From Martinezella lusitana (lineage in GTDB: Bacteria > Pseudomonadota > Alphaproteobacteria > Rhizobiales > Rhizobiaceae): a stretch of 64,000 nucleotides of DNA. Below the pieces are notes generated by a model. That model ran no database searches and had not been told where the DNA came from. It saw only the letters and a program-made list of their open reading frames with translations. A program made the position numbers and the translations under genes. The DNA lies in assembly GCF_900094565.1 (NCBI RefSeq), contig NZ_FMAF01000002.1:62001-126000 (forward strand), written 5' to 3'. Below are positions 28,370 to 38,531 of the stretch, in pieces (the first letter of the stretch is position 1; every line of letters starts with the position of its first letter).

Positions 28370-30028
28370 GTGAGTTCATACATGCGGGAAGCATGGCGGC
28401 GGATGTCGCGCCGCGCGGCGTTGACGCGATTGCGTCTCACCCGCCACACCATGCGTGTGCCGGAACGCCTGATCGTGGCGCCGACCGACCTGCGCAGCGT
28501 CGATCCGTTTTTTGTCGAAGAACTTCTGAACGGCCGCATCCTGCTCGCCGGCCGGGTTCTCGAACTGCAGGGCGCCTCGCCCTTTTCCCTGGAGCTGCCG
28601 TCGCGGGCCTTCGCCGCGCGTCTGCACAATTTCCGCTGGCTGCGGCATTTGCGGGCAGAGAAGAGCGACCAGGCTTCGGCTTTAGCGCGTTCCATTCTGA
28701 GCGATTGGATCGCCGTTCACGGCCGCCGGCTGCATGGCCTTGCCTGGTCGCCCGACATCGCGGCGCAGCGGCTGATCGCCCTGTTGTCGCATTCGCCCGT
28801 GCTCCTGCATGGGACGGATAGCGGCTTCTACCGCCGCTTCATGCGCATGCTCGTCTTCCACGTGCGCTATCTGCGCCGAATGGCGTCGACGGCAAGGGAC
28901 GGCACGACGCGGTTTCGTGTGCGCATCGCGCTGGCCATGTCCTCTGTTGCCATGCCCCATAGCGCCCTTGCGCTGAAGCGCGCCGGTCAGGCGCTCGATC
29001 GCGAGATCGACCGGCAGATCCTGCCCGATGGCGGTCATATCTCCCGCAATCCGCGGGTGTCGCTGGAGCTGCTCCTCGATTTGCTGCCGTTGCGCCAGAC
29101 CTATGTCAATCTCGGCCATGACGTGCCGATCCGCCTCATTCCCGGCATAGACCGCATGTATCCGGCGCTTCGCTTCTTTCGCCATCAGGACGGCGATCTG
29201 GCGCTCTTCAACGGAGCGACGTCGACGCTTGCCAACGAACTGATGTCGGTCCTGCGCTATGACGAGACGGCCGGTCAGGCGTTCAAGGCGCTGCCGCACA
29301 CGAAATATCATCGGCTGGCAGCCGGCCAGGCCGTCGTCATCGTCGATGTCGGCGCTCCCGCATCGGTCGATCTCAGCCGCACGGCGCATGCGGGCTGCCT
29401 CTCCTTCGAAATGTCGTCGGGCAAGAGCCGCTTCATCATCAATTCCGGTTCGCCGGAATTCGCCGGCGAGCGCTACGCACAGGCCGCGCGGGCGACCGCT
29501 GCGCATTCGACCGTCACCCTCAACGATACCTCGTCGAGCCTGTTCTCCAAGTCGAAATCGCTGGGGCCGATCATGGTCGGCGGCGTGAAGAAGGTCATCG
29601 TCGAGCGCGCGGAGACGGAAGATGGGCGCGATTATGTCCGGGCTGCGCATGACGGCTATCTCTCTACCTTCGGCTATGTTCACGAGCGCGAGCTGAGCCT
29701 CAATGCTAGCGGCACGATTCTCGCGGGACGCGACCGCTTCCTCGTGCCGGAAGGCAGGAAACAGGCGCCGAAAGGCGAAGGTATCGCGTCGGCCCGCTTC
29801 CATATCCATCCCTCGATCAGCCTTTTGCAGACCGAGACGGATAGCGCGCTGCTGATCGCGCCTGACGGCGAGACCTGGGTCTTCTCCTCGCCGGGTAACG
29901 AGGTGCTGGTGGCGGAGGATATCTTTTTCGCCGACCCTTCCGGTATGCGCTCCTCCGATCAGCTCGAGATCGTTTTCCAGATCACCGAAAAGCCGGAAAT
30001 CCGCTGGTTTTTATCCCATCGGCCATAG
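28370..30028 (+). CDS. Heparinase II/III family protein
   Basis: The product has 552 residues from GTG 28370 (AGGG just upstream); ATG 28382 is an alternative. The N-terminal half is an alpha-helical toroid-like region, and the C-terminal half (about 330-550) matches the heparinase II/III beta-sandwich domain with RFIINSGSPEFAGERYAQAARATAAHSTVTLND. No signal peptide is obvious. Members in non-heparin-degrading bacteria are uncharacterised and may act on cell-surface uronic-acid polymers; that is inference. It precedes purH with a leader between. Confidence 0.87.
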   Translation: MSSYMREAWRRMSRRAALTRLRLTRHTMRVPERLIVAPTDLRSVDPFFVEELLNGRILLAGRVLELQGASPFSLELPSRAFAARLHNFRWLRHLRAEKSDQASALARSILSDWIAVHGRRLHGLAWSPDIAAQRLIALLSHSPVLLHGTDSGFYRRFMRMLVFHVRYLRRMASTARDGTTRFRVRIALAMSSVAMPHSALALKRAGQALDREIDRQILPDGGHISRNPRVSLELLLDLLPLRQTYVNLGHDVPIRLIPGIDRMYPALRFFRHQDGDLALFNGATSTLANELMSVLRYDETAGQAFKALPHTKYHRLAAGQAVVIVDVGAPASVDLSRTAHAGCLSFEMSSGKSRFIINSGSPEFAGERYAQAARATAAHSTVTLNDTSSSLFSKSKSLGPIMVGGVKKVIVERAETEDGRDYVRAAHDGYLSTFGYVHERELSLNASGTILAGRDRFLVPEGRKQAPKGEGIASARFHIHPSISLLQTETDSALLIAPDGETWVFSSPGNEVLVAEDIFFADPSGMRSSDQLEIVFQITEKPEIRWFLSHRP

Positions 30029-30031
30029 GCT

Positions 30032-30126
30032 AACCGCGTCAGCTATGCTAACGGGGCGGCATTATCGTCCCGCGCCCTTTCCGCCGGACATCTCCTCATG
30101 CCAGAGCGTTTTCGCTCTGTTTTTGT
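30032..30126 (+). promoter_or_regulatory. Candidate ZTP (pfl) riboswitch and terminator in the purH leader
   Basis: The purH leader contains CGCGTCAGC, then CTAACGGGGCGGC, then TTTCCGCCGGAC. These have the order and approximate sequence of pfl-motif conserved blocks. They are followed directly by a terminator-like hairpin, CAGAGCG (30102-30108), TTTT and CGCTCTG (30113-30119), with a T-run. ZTP riboswitches commonly control purH. The match was made by eye and the aptamer boundaries are approximate; the hairpin itself is clear. Confidence 0.45.
30102..30126 (+). terminator. Hairpin terminator or attenuator upstream of purH
   Basis: A perfect 7-bp stem CAGAGCG/CGCTCTG with a TTTT loop is followed by TTTTTG. 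It lies 70 bases before the purH ATG and 74 after the heparinase-like gene. It could end that gene's transcript or attenuate purH. Confidence 0.75.
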
Positions 30127-30195
30127 TATCTCGCAATTCCGGACGGAAAACTGCTGCGCCCTTTTCCTGGAATTGCTTCAGACCGGAGAAAGCCC

Positions 30196-31812
30196 ATGGC
30201 CGTCGTTTCCAAGAAAATCCCTGCCCCTGACAAAGTGAAGGTGAAGACCGCGCTTCTGTCCGTCTTCGACAAGACCGGCATCGTCGAGCTGGCCCGCGCG
30301 CTCAGCGAACAGGGCGTGCGGTTGCTGTCGACCGGTGGCACGCACAAGGCGATTGCCGCGGCAGGCCTTGCCGTCACCGATGTCTCGGAAGTCACGGAGT
30401 TTCCGGAGATCATGGACGGCCGCGTCAAGACGCTGCATCCGAAGGTGCATGGCGGCCTGCTCGCCATCCGTGACGATGCCGAGCACCAGGCTGCGATGAA
30501 GGAGCACGGCATCGAAGGCATCGACCTTGCCGTCATCAATCTTTATCCCTTCGAGGACGTGCGCAAGGCTGGCGGCGACTATCCGACGACGGTGGAGAAT
30601 ATCGACATCGGCGGCCCGGCGATGATCCGCGCCTCCGCCAAGAACCACGCCTATGTGACGACGCTGACCGATCCGGCGGATTATGCCGAGCTGCTGGCGC
30701 AGCTTTCCGCCGATGCCGGCCAGACCACCTACGATTTCCGCAAGCGCATGGCCGCCAAGGCTTTTGCCCGCACTGCCGCCTATGACGCGATGATCTCCAA
30801 CTGGTTTGCCGAAGCGCTCGATATCGCCACGCCGCGCCACCGCGTCATCGGCGGCGTGCTGCGCGAGGAGATGCGCTATGGCGAAAACCCGCATCAGAAG
30901 GCGGCCTTCTACGTCACCGGCGAAAACCGTCCCGGCGTTTCCACGGCAACGCTGCTCCAGGGCAAGCAGCTTTCCTACAACAATATCAACGACACCGATG
31001 CCGCCTACGAACTTGTGGCCGAGTTCCTGCCGGAAAAAGGTCCGGCCTGCGCGATCATCAAGCATGCCAATCCCTGCGGCGTCGCCACCGGCCCGAGCCT
31101 GGTCGAAGCCTATAAGCGGGCTCTCGCCTGTGATTCCGTTTCGGCCTTCGGCGGCATCATCGCGCTGAACAGCCTGCTCGATGCGGAAACGGCGGAAGAG
31201 ATCGTCAAGCTCTTCACTGAAGTCATCATCGCACCGGCGGTCAGCGAGGAAGCCAAGGCGATCATCGCCCGCAAGCCCAACCTCCGCCTGCTGTCGGTCG
31301 GCGCTCTGCCCGATCCGCGCGCAGCCGGCCTGACCGCCAAGACCGTCTCCGGCGGCCTCCTGGTCCAGAACCGCGACAATGCCTTGGTCGAGGACATGGA
31401 GCTGAAGGTGGTCACCAAGCGCGCGCCGACGGCGCAGGAGCTTGAGGACATGAAATTCGCCTTCCGTGTCGCCAAGCACGTGAAGTCGAATGCCGTCGTT
31501 TACGCCAAGGACGGCCAGACGGCCGGTATCGGCGCGGGACAGATGAGCCGCGTCGACTCCGCCCGCATTGCCGCGATCAAGGCGGAAGAAGCGGCCAAGG
31601 CGATGGGGCTAGCCGAACCGCTGACGCGCGGTTCCGCCGTGGCCTCCGAAGCCTTCCTGCCATTTGCCGACGGCCTGCTGTCGGCGATTGCCGCCGGCGC
31701 CACCGCCGTCATCCAGCCGGGCGGCTCGATGCGCGATCAGGAAGTCATTGACGCCGCCAATGAGCATAATGTCGCGATGGTCTTCACCGGCATCCGCCAT
31801 TTCCGCCATTAA
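30196..31812 (+). CDS. purH: Bifunctional AICAR transformylase/IMP cyclohydrolase
   Basis: A 538-residue protein. The N-terminal IMP cyclohydrolase domain (about 1-200) contains [29 protein letters not shown] and [20 protein letters not shown]. The C-terminal transformylase domain has [11 protein letters not shown] with the catalytic Lys-His pair and a C-terminal [18 protein letters not shown]. It catalyses the last two steps of purine synthesis. A RIME-like repeat follows the stop. Confidence 0.97.
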   Translation: MAVVSKKIPAPDKVKVKTALLSVFDKTGIVELARALSEQGVRLLSTGGTHKAIAAAGLAVTDVSEVTEFPEIMDGRVKTLHPKVHGGLLAIRDDAEHQAAMKEHGIEGIDLAVINLYPFEDVRKAGGDYPTTVENIDIGGPAMIRASAKNHAYVTTLTDPADYAELLAQLSADAGQTTYDFRKRMAAKAFARTAAYDAMISNWFAEALDIATPRHRVIGGVLREEMRYGENPHQKAAFYVTGENRPGVSTATLLQGKQLSYNNINDTDAAYELVAEFLPEKGPACAIIKHANPCGVATGPSLVEAYKRALACDSVSAFGGIIALNSLLDAETAEEIVKLFTEVIIAPAVSEEAKAIIARKPNLRLLSVGALPDPRAAGLTAKTVSGGLLVQNRDNALVEDMELKVVTKRAPTAQELEDMKFAFRVAKHVKSNAVVYAKDGQTAGIGAGQMSRVDSARIAAIKAEEAAKAMGLAEPLTRGSAVASEAFLPFADGLLSAIAAGATAVIQPGGSMRDQEVIDAANEHNVAMVFTGIRHFRH

Positions 31813-31820
31813 TGGCTTTA

Positions 31821-31975
31821 CCCTCGCCCCAGCGGGGAGAGGGTCGCGCGCAGCGCGGGGTGAGGGGCGTTGCCGGAAGTTATATATTGTTCGCAACGAT
31901 ATAGGCTGGTTCCGAATACGCCGGGGGACCCCCTCATCCGCCCTTCGGGCACCTTCTCCCCGCTGGGGAGAAGGG
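31821..31975. repeat. RIME-like intergenic palindromic element
   Basis: Two arms of about 48-50 bases are imperfect inverted copies of each other. The left arm (31821-31868) begins CCCTCGCCCCAGCGGGGAGA; the right arm (31926-31975) ends CTCCCCGCTGGGGAGAAGGG. About 57 AT-richer bases separate them. This fits the Rhizobium-specific intergenic mosaic element type. It fills the gap between convergent purH and the MFS gene and may stabilise or terminate transcripts. Confidence 0.8.
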
Positions 31976-32009
31976 TATGAGCATATCCCTCAGCGAAATG
32001 GGAATATCC

Positions 32010-33398
32010 CTATTTCGCCTTGTCAGCCGGATAGGGCGTCGGCAGCAGAAGCAGCAGGCCGCCGGCGAGGAAGATGACCAGCGTCGCCATGCCGAGCCGC
32101 GCCGAGCCGCTCCAATAGGTCACCAGAGAGAAGAACAGCGTCGCCATGAAGCTGGTGGCGCGGCCTGAGAGTGCGTAGATGCCGAAATAGCGGCCGGCCT
32201 CGGCAAGGCTGACGCTGCGCGCCAGATAGGAGCGTGACGAGGCCTGCACCGGGCCGAAGGCGATGCCGATGAGCAGGCCATAGCCGATATAGGCCTTTTC
32301 CGCCGCCGTGCCGAACAGGCTGCCGGTGCTGACGGTCGAGAGCGGAACGAGACCGAAGAGCGTGAAGCCAGGCCCGGTCGAGATGATGCCGAAGGTCGCG
32401 ACGAGCAGCAGCGTCAGGCTGATGACGACAGTCGTTTTCGAGCCCAGCCAGCGGTCCACATAGCTGGCCGCAAAGCAGCCGAAAATGGCGATGACGTTGA
32501 GGATGATACCGTAGATGCCGATCTCGATCGTCGCCCAGCCGAACATGCCGGCCGCAAAGGTGCCGCCGAGGATCAGCAGGCCGTTGACGCCATCCTGATA
32601 GACCATGCGCGCGACGAGGAAGAGGCTGATGCCGCGCCGGCGCTTCAACTCGCCGAGCGTCGTTCTGAGCTCCCGCAGGCCCGAGCGAACTGCGGTTCGA
32701 AGCGGCAGGCCGCGTGCGGCATCGGGCGTGAAGAAGAACATCGGCAGGATGAAGAGGAAGTACCACACGGCGGAAATCGGACCGGTGACGCGCGCATCCT
32801 CGCCGAGCGTTGCGTCGAGGCCGAAGAGCGGCATCAGGCCGAAGATGGTCTTGCCGGTTTGCGGATTGCCGGCGAGCAGGGCGACGACGGTGATCAGCAC
32901 GATCATGCCGCCGAGATAGCCGAGACCCCAGGCGGCATTCGACAGCTTGCCGATATCGTCCTTGCCGACCAGCCTCGGCATCATCGAATCGTTGAAGACG
33001 ATCGAGAATTCGGCCGAGATCGAGGCGAGGATCATGAAGATGACGGGATAGATCACCGGCGAGCCCGGTGCCGCACCCCAGAGACAGAAGAGGCTGGCGA
33101 TCTTGATGACGGCGAAGAAGGCGATCCAGGGTTTGCGCGCGCCCGATTGATCGGCGATCGAACCGAGGACCGGCGACAGGAGGGCGATGATCACCGAGGA
33201 GATCGTCGCCATATTGCTCCATGTCGTCTGCGCCGAGACCGGATCGGCCGTCAGCCGCGCGACGAAATAGGGGCCGAAGATGAAGGTGGTGACGACGGTG
33301 AAGAACGGCTGTGCCGCCCAGTCGAAGAACATCCAGCCCCAAATGCCGCGTGCCGGCACTTTTGCCGGCACGTCGTCGCCAATCCCGGTCGTCACCAA
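32010..33398 (-). CDS. MFS transporter of the UMF1/Atg22-like family
   Basis: A 462-residue integral membrane protein with about twelve hydrophobic segments and the family start WGWMFFDWAAQPFFTVVTTFIFGPYF. The MFS loop motif appears as LGSIADQSGARKPW after helix 2. Family members resemble yeast vacuolar amino-acid exporter Atg22, but the bacterial substrate is unknown. It lies downstream of the NAD-glutamate dehydrogenase gene, 50 bases away on the same strand, so the two might be co-transcribed. Confidence 0.87.
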   Translation of the reverse strand: MVTTGIGDDVPAKVPARGIWGWMFFDWAAQPFFTVVTTFIFGPYFVARLTADPVSAQTTWSNMATISSVIIALLSPVLGSIADQSGARKPWIAFFAVIKIASLFCLWGAAPGSPVIYPVIFMILASISAEFSIVFNDSMMPRLVGKDDIGKLSNAAWGLGYLGGMIVLITVVALLAGNPQTGKTIFGLMPLFGLDATLGEDARVTGPISAVWYFLFILPMFFFTPDAARGLPLRTAVRSGLRELRTTLGELKRRRGISLFLVARMVYQDGVNGLLILGGTFAAGMFGWATIEIGIYGIILNVIAIFGCFAASYVDRWLGSKTTVVISLTLLLVATFGIISTGPGFTLFGLVPLSTVSTGSLFGTAAEKAYIGYGLLIGIAFGPVQASSRSYLARSVSLAEAGRYFGIYALSGRATSFMATLFFSLVTYWSGSARLGMATLVIFLAGGLLLLLPTPYPADKAK

Positions 33399-33448
33399 AT
33401 CCAGCCCCTGATTCCCTCACCCGCCTGCCGGGGTCGGGGCGGACTGTG

Positions 33449-36400
33449 TCACCTTGCCCGGCCGTTCGCAAGATCGCTCAGCAGGCCTGCGGCAACGGTG
33501 ATTCGCGCGAGGTTGGGATCACCGCTTTCGCTCAGGCTGCCAAGCTCTTCGGCGATGCGGTTGATGCGGATGCGATCTTCCGCATGCCACGCCTGGATCG
33601 GCTGTTTGTCCTTCGGATGGTTTGCCAGGGCCGAGATGACGATATCGCGACGGGCGCCGGCGATCTGGTCGAGGCTGCGGGCCAGGGCAAGGCTTTCATA
33701 GTGATCGCCCGTGACGATCCGGCTGCCGGCAAGCAGCAGGCGGCCGACGCGGAAGGTCTGCGACACGGTGAAGTAGCTTTCGGCGGCGCGGTTCAGCGTG
33801 TCACCGGTGCGCTCGGCGATCTGCATGATCTCCGGAACGAGGACGAGCGCATAAATCGTGGCGATTTCCGAAGCCAGCTTTTCCGGCAGGCCGGCAGCCT
33901 GGTATTCCGCCTCGCGGGCGGCAATCTCGGCTGCGAAATCGGCCGGGATATGGCTGAGGAAGACCGGCCGCAGCTTTTTCAGCGCTGCTTGAAGCCGGCT
34001 AACCGTCTCCTCGATGTCGCCCTTGGCTGCGCCGGTTTTCAGAAGCAGGCGGGTGAGCACCGTATAGACCTCGGTGATCTCGCCATAGACGCGGTTCTGC
34101 ATCTGGCCACCAACCTTGCCGTCAAGCGCGTCCGTCTCGTTCCAGAGGCGATCGAGATCGAAGCCGTCGCGGGCGACCACGGCCGCTTTGACGACTTCGG
34201 CTGCCGATGCCGCCGTCGCGTCCATCATGCTCACAGCAAAGCCCGGACCGCCGCGATTGATCGCCTCGTTGGCGAGCGCCGTCGCGATGATCTCGCGGCG
34301 CAGCCGGTGGCTGTCGATATCGGTGGCGTTCGAACGCTGCATCTTGGCTGGGAAATAGCGGCTGAGGGTCGCGGCGAAATAGGGATCGTCAGGCAGATTG
34401 CTGGCAATAAGCGCGTCGAAGAGGACGATCTTGGCATAGGAGAGCAGCACGCCGATTTCAGCGCGCGTCAGCGGACGCCCGTTGGCATAACGCTCGGCGA
34501 AGGTCTGATCGTCGGGCAGCGTCTCGACCTTGCGGTTGAGCTGCTTGGCCGTTTCCAGCACGCTCATAAAGCGGCTGAGTTCCAGGCCGTTGCCGGTGCC
34601 CTTGCGCTCCGTCAGCGAGATCGCCAGGGATTGCAGATAGTTGTTCCGCAATACCAGAGTCCCGACTTCGTCGGTCATCGATGCCAGCAGGATATCGCGT
34701 TTGGCACGCGTCAGGCGGCCGTCATGCATGGCATTGGCGAGCGCGATCTTGATGTTGACCTCGACGTCCGAGGTGTTGACGCCGGCCGAATTGTCGATGG
34801 CGTCGGAGTTGCAGCGTCCGCCCTTGAGGCCATAGGCGATGCGACCCTTCTGGGTGACGCCGAGATTGGCGCCCTCGCCGATCACCCTGGCGCGAACCTC
34901 TTCGGCGGTGATGCGGATCGGATCGTTGGCACGGTCGCCGACATCCGAATCCGTTTCCGACGGCGCCTTGACATAGGTGCCGATGCCGCCGAACCAAAGC
35001 AGGTCGACGGGAGCCCTAAGGATCGCCGTCATGATCTCGAAGGGCGTGGCGACCGATTTGTCGATGCCGATGGCAGCGACTGCTTCCGGCGTCAGCGTCA
35101 CCGACTTTGCCAAGCGCGAAATGATCATCGCACCCTTCGACAGGACCGACTTGTCGAAATCCTGCCAGCTGGAGCGCGGCAGGTCGAAGAGGCGCTGACG
35201 TTCGGCAAGCGTCCTTTCCATGTCCGGATCGGGATCGATGAAGATGTCGCGATGGTCGAAGGCGGCCAGAAGGCGGATCTTCGGCGAGAGCAGCATGCCA
35301 TTGCCGAAGACGTCGCCGGACATGTCGCCGACGCCGACGACGTTAAAGGGCGTCGTCTGGATATCGATATCCATCTCGCGGAAATGCCGCTTCACGGTTT
35401 CCCAGGCGCCGCGGGCGGTGATGCCCATCTTCTTGTGGTCGTAGCCGGCCGAGCCGCCGGAAGCGAAGGCGTCGTCCAGCCAGAAGCCGGCTTCCTGCGC
35501 CAGTGCATTGGCAGTGTCGGAGAAAGTGGCCGTGCCCTTGTCGGCGGCAACGACGAAATAAGGATCATCGCCATCGAGCCGCACGGTATCGGCCGGCGGT
35601 ACGATATCGGCGCCGGAGATATTGTCGGTGATCGACAGCAGCGTGCGGATGTAGGTCTTGTAGGCTTCGCGGCCGGTATTGAAGATCTCGTCGCGGCTGC
35701 CGCCGACGGGGAGTTTCTTCGGATAGAAGCCGCCCTTGGCGCCGACGGGCACGATGACGGCGTTCTTGACCTGCTGCGCCTTCACCAGGCCGAGCACTTC
35801 GGTGCGATAGTCCTCGGCGCGATCGGACCAGCGCAGGCCGCCACGCGCCACTTTGCCGAAGCGCAGATGCACACCTTCCACCTCGACGCCGTAGACGAAG
35901 ATTTCGCGGAAGGGACGCGGCTCGGGCAGGCCGTCGAGAAGCTTCGGATCGAGCTTGAAGGCGAGCATCGCCTTCGGCGTACCGTCGGCACTCCTCTGGA
36001 AATAGTTGGTGCGCAGCGTCGCATCGATGGCGTTGACGTAGCGGCGGAGAATCCGGTCGTCATCGAGGCTTGGAACGTCGGCGAGCTCGGTTTCGATGGC
36101 GGCGTGCAGCTCGACAAGCTTCTTCGTACGGCTCTTATCGTTGAGCTTCGGATCGAGCGTGTCGTGGAACAGGCGGAAGAGCGATCCTGCAATGCGCGGA
36201 TACTTGTCCAGCGTCGCGGCGATATAGTCCTGCGAATAGGCGATGCCGGCCTGGCGAAGGTAGCGCGAGTAAGCCCGCAGCACATTGGTTTCGCGAGCGG
36301 AGAGATCGGCCGAAACGATCAGCCGGTTGAAGGCGTCATTGTCGATCGTGCCGCTGAAGGCGGCGAGGAAGGCTTCCTCCAGCGCGGCACCATGGCGGGC

Positions 36401-38239
36401 GAGATCGATCGTCAGGCCACCACGAGCCTCGAGTTCCATGTCATGAAGCACGACATGACCCGCCCCGCCATCCTTGGCCGTGACATAGATATCGAAGGTC
36501 CGCTCGCTGATGACGTTGAAACCGAGATTTTCCAACAGCGGCACGCGGCGCGACAGCGCCAGATTGCCTCGCCCGTGGAAGATCTTCAGCGAAAGGATGT
36601 CGCCTGCCTCGTCCTTGCGGACATAGAAGCCGATGCGGATCGGCTCGGCGCCGGCCGTTGCCGTAATATTGGGCAGATCAGCAAAGGCGTCTTCCGGCGA
36701 GAAGGCTTCCTGGAAAGCCTGGCTGACGGATATGCGCGGCGCTTTCGGGCCGGCGAGCATGACGAAACGCTCGTCCCAGCGGGCGGTTATGGCGCGGATC
36801 GCTTCTTCCAGCTTGGCTTGCGGAATATGCGGCGTCTTGCCGGCGCTGCGGCCGATGATGAAATGCACGCGCGCCACGCCGCCTTCCGGGAAGGCCGGGT
36901 AATAGGCAGAGACGCGGCCGTCATAGACGGTTTTCAGATAATTGCCGATCTTTTCACGGACGACGGAATCATATTCTTCGCGCGGCACATAGACGATGAC
37001 GGAGACGAACCGATCGAAATGGTCGATGCGTGGCAGCGCCCGCACGCGCGGCCGGTCGGCCAGATCGTTGATCTGTTCGGCGAAGCTTGCGAGCAGCGTC
37101 GTATCGATCTGGAAGAGGTCGTCGCGAGGATAGGATTCCAGCGTATTTTCCAGCATGCGGCCGGAATGGCTTGTGGGGTCGAAGCCGAAATGATCCTTGA
37201 CCTTCTGCACCTTCGAGCGCAGCAGCGGCACTTCGGTGGCAGCGCTGGTGTAGGCCGTCGAGGTGTAAAGGCCGACGATACGCAGCTCGCCGGTGACATT
37301 GCCGTCGCTGTCGAAGCGCTTGACGCCGACATAGTCCATATAGGCGCGGCGATGGACGACCGACTTGACGTTGGCCTTGGTGACGATCAGGAAATCCGGC
37401 CCGTCGAGGAAGGCGAGGATTTCCGGCGTCGTGGTGACGGCGTCCTTACCCTGGCGCAGCACGCGGACATCCGGATTGGAAAGAATGCCGAGGCCGGCGC
37501 CGCGATCGCGCTCGACCTTGGCGTCGGCGCCCTTGCCGGAATAGACATATTCGCGCATGCCGAGGAAGGTGAAATTGCCGTCGCGCAACCAGGCAAGGAA
37601 GGCAAGAGCCTCGTCGCGATCGCCCTTGCGGCGTCCCGCGGCCTCATATGTGGAGAGTTCCGAAATGACGATATCGAGGCGCGCCAGCATCGGCTTCCAG
37701 TCGGAAACGGTGAGATGCGTCTGATCGAGCACGGCCTGCAGCCGCTTGATGAGATCCGTTGCCTGCGCTGCCGTCAATGGCGACAGATGAAGCTGGATAT
37801 GGCTGACGCGATGGGCGGGATTGCTTAACTGATCGGCGGAATAGAGACTGGGCTGCTTGCCCTCCTCGATGACCAGGATCGGGTGCACGGCCATGTAGAG
37901 ATCGCGGTAGGTGCTGCTCACCTCGCCCATGATCGATTCGTAGAGGAAGGGCATGTTGTGGTCGGTGATCGAGAGGATCGACACCGCGACGCCATCAGGC
38001 TCGATATTGGCGACCTGTTCGATGTTGACGCGCGGAGACGTGCCGTTCCAAGCTGCCAACTCTCGCGCGGCGTGCACCGCAGCATGGGCCAGCATTTCCG
38101 GACTGTAATGCTCCATGTCGTCATTGCTTGCCCGGCCGAACAGGATTTCGGGATCGAGATGCGCCTTGCCCGTCGTGGCCGCGATCTTGCGTACCGCTTC
38201 GAGCTGCTTTTCCCGTTTCGGATTGGTCCTGGACGCCAT
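33449..38239 (-). CDS. gdhB: NAD-specific glutamate dehydrogenase, large (GDH-180) class
   Basis: A 1596-residue protein, the expected size of the 180-kDa class. The long N-terminal half contains ACT-like regions and FLGMREYVYSG. The catalytic half shows FRIEIFVYGVEVEGVHLRFG-type sequence (FREIFVYGVEVEGVHLRFG), ARGGLRWSDRAEDYRTEVLG, KNAVIVPVGAKGGF and GVGDMSGDVFGNGML. It oxidises glutamate to 2-oxoglutarate and ammonia and is usually catabolic and allosterically controlled. The start MASRTNPKREKQLE follows GGGAGGA. The gene symbol is by family usage only. Confidence 0.95.
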   Translation of the reverse strand: MASRTNPKREKQLEAVRKIAATTGKAHLDPEILFGRASNDDMEHYSPEMLAHAAVHAARELAAWNGTSPRVNIEQVANIEPDGVAVSILSITDHNMPFLYESIMGEVSSTYRDLYMAVHPILVIEEGKQPSLYSADQLSNPAHRVSHIQLHLSPLTAAQATDLIKRLQAVLDQTHLTVSDWKPMLARLDIVISELSTYEAAGRRKGDRDEALAFLAWLRDGNFTFLGMREYVYSGKGADAKVERDRGAGLGILSNPDVRVLRQGKDAVTTTPEILAFLDGPDFLIVTKANVKSVVHRRAYMDYVGVKRFDSDGNVTGELRIVGLYTSTAYTSAATEVPLLRSKVQKVKDHFGFDPTSHSGRMLENTLESYPRDDLFQIDTTLLASFAEQINDLADRPRVRALPRIDHFDRFVSVIVYVPREEYDSVVREKIGNYLKTVYDGRVSAYYPAFPEGGVARVHFIIGRSAGKTPHIPQAKLEEAIRAITARWDERFVMLAGPKAPRISVSQAFQEAFSPEDAFADLPNITATAGAEPIRIGFYVRKDEAGDILSLKIFHGRGNLALSRRVPLLENLGFNVISERTFDIYVTAKDGGAGHVVLHDMELEARGGLTIDLARHGAALEEAFLAAFSGTIDNDAFNRLIVSADLSARETNVLRAYSRYLRQAGIAYSQDYIAATLDKYPRIAGSLFRLFHDTLDPKLNDKSRTKKLVELHAAIETELADVPSLDDDRILRRYVNAIDATLRTNYFQRSADGTPKAMLAFKLDPKLLDGLPEPRPFREIFVYGVEVEGVHLRFGKVARGGLRWSDRAEDYRTEVLGLVKAQQVKNAVIVPVGAKGGFYPKKLPVGGSRDEIFNTGREAYKTYIRTLLSITDNISGADIVPPADTVRLDGDDPYFVVAADKGTATFSDTANALAQEAGFWLDDAFASGGSAGYDHKKMGITARGAWETVKRHFREMDIDIQTTPFNVVGVGDMSGDVFGNGMLLSPKIRLLAAFDHRDIFIDPDPDMERTLAERQRLFDLPRSSWQDFDKSVLSKGAMIISRLAKSVTLTPEAVAAIGIDKSVATPFEIMTAILRAPVDLLWFGGIGTYVKAPSETDSDVGDRANDPIRITAEEVRARVIGEGANLGVTQKGRIAYGLKGGRCNSDAIDNSAGVNTSDVEVNIKIALANAMHDGRLTRAKRDILLASMTDEVGTLVLRNNYLQSLAISLTERKGTGNGLELSRFMSVLETAKQLNRKVETLPDDQTFAERYANGRPLTRAEIGVLLSYAKIVLFDALIASNLPDDPYFAATLSRYFPAKMQRSNATDIDSHRLRREIIATALANEAINRGGPGFAVSMMDATAASAAEVVKAAVVARDGFDLDRLWNETDALDGKVGGQMQNRVYGEITEVYTVLTRLLLKTGAAKGDIEETVSRLQAALKKLRPVFLSHIPADFAAEIAAREAEYQAAGLPEKLASEIATIYALVLVPEIMQIAERTGDTLNRAAESYFTVSQTFRVGRLLLAGSRIVTGDHYESLALARSLDQIAGARRDIVISALANHPKDKQPIQAWHAEDRIRINRIAEELGSLSESGDPNLARITVAAGLLSDLANGRAR

Positions 38240-38531
38240 GAAATTCCTCCCGATTTTCGAAATTTGACCACAGTAGCAGAAGGTTTAGCGAAAAAACTGG
38301 CAAAATGAATGCAAATTAGATTGCTTTTCGACCGATTTGGCCGCGAATTTTTAGAAATCTTGCCGAAAGGTGGATCTCGCCCCAAAGCAGATGGCGTTGA
38401 CGTGAAATTGCCGAACCCGGCTATTCAACAGAGGTTTTCATGAGTTTGTGAAGCGCGGTTGACAGAGTGGCGCGAAAGGGATCATCAACGGCGCCATTGC
38501 AGTTTGAAGCCCTGAACTGGAAGTTATTATC
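38240..38531. other. Divergent intergenic region between gdhB and pdxY
   Basis: This 292-base gap is AT-rich near the gdhB side and should carry promoters for both divergent genes. TTGACA occurs at 38458-38463 on the pdxY side, with no convincing -10 element at standard spacing. I see no RNA gene or convincing small ORF. Confidence 0.4.

Noticed and set aside
28297..28821. A 174-codon plus-strand frame at the start of the heparinase-like gene
   Set aside because: It overlaps the heparinase-like gene in another frame and is proline/arginine-rich without a domain.
31478..31486. CACGTGAAG in purH as a parS site
   Set aside because: Only the CACGTGAA core matches; the flanks are not palindromic.
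33311..37828. A 1505-codon open frame on the plus strand
   Set aside because: It is antisense to the NAD-glutamate dehydrogenase gene and arises from its GC-biased codons; the translation has no recognisable domain.
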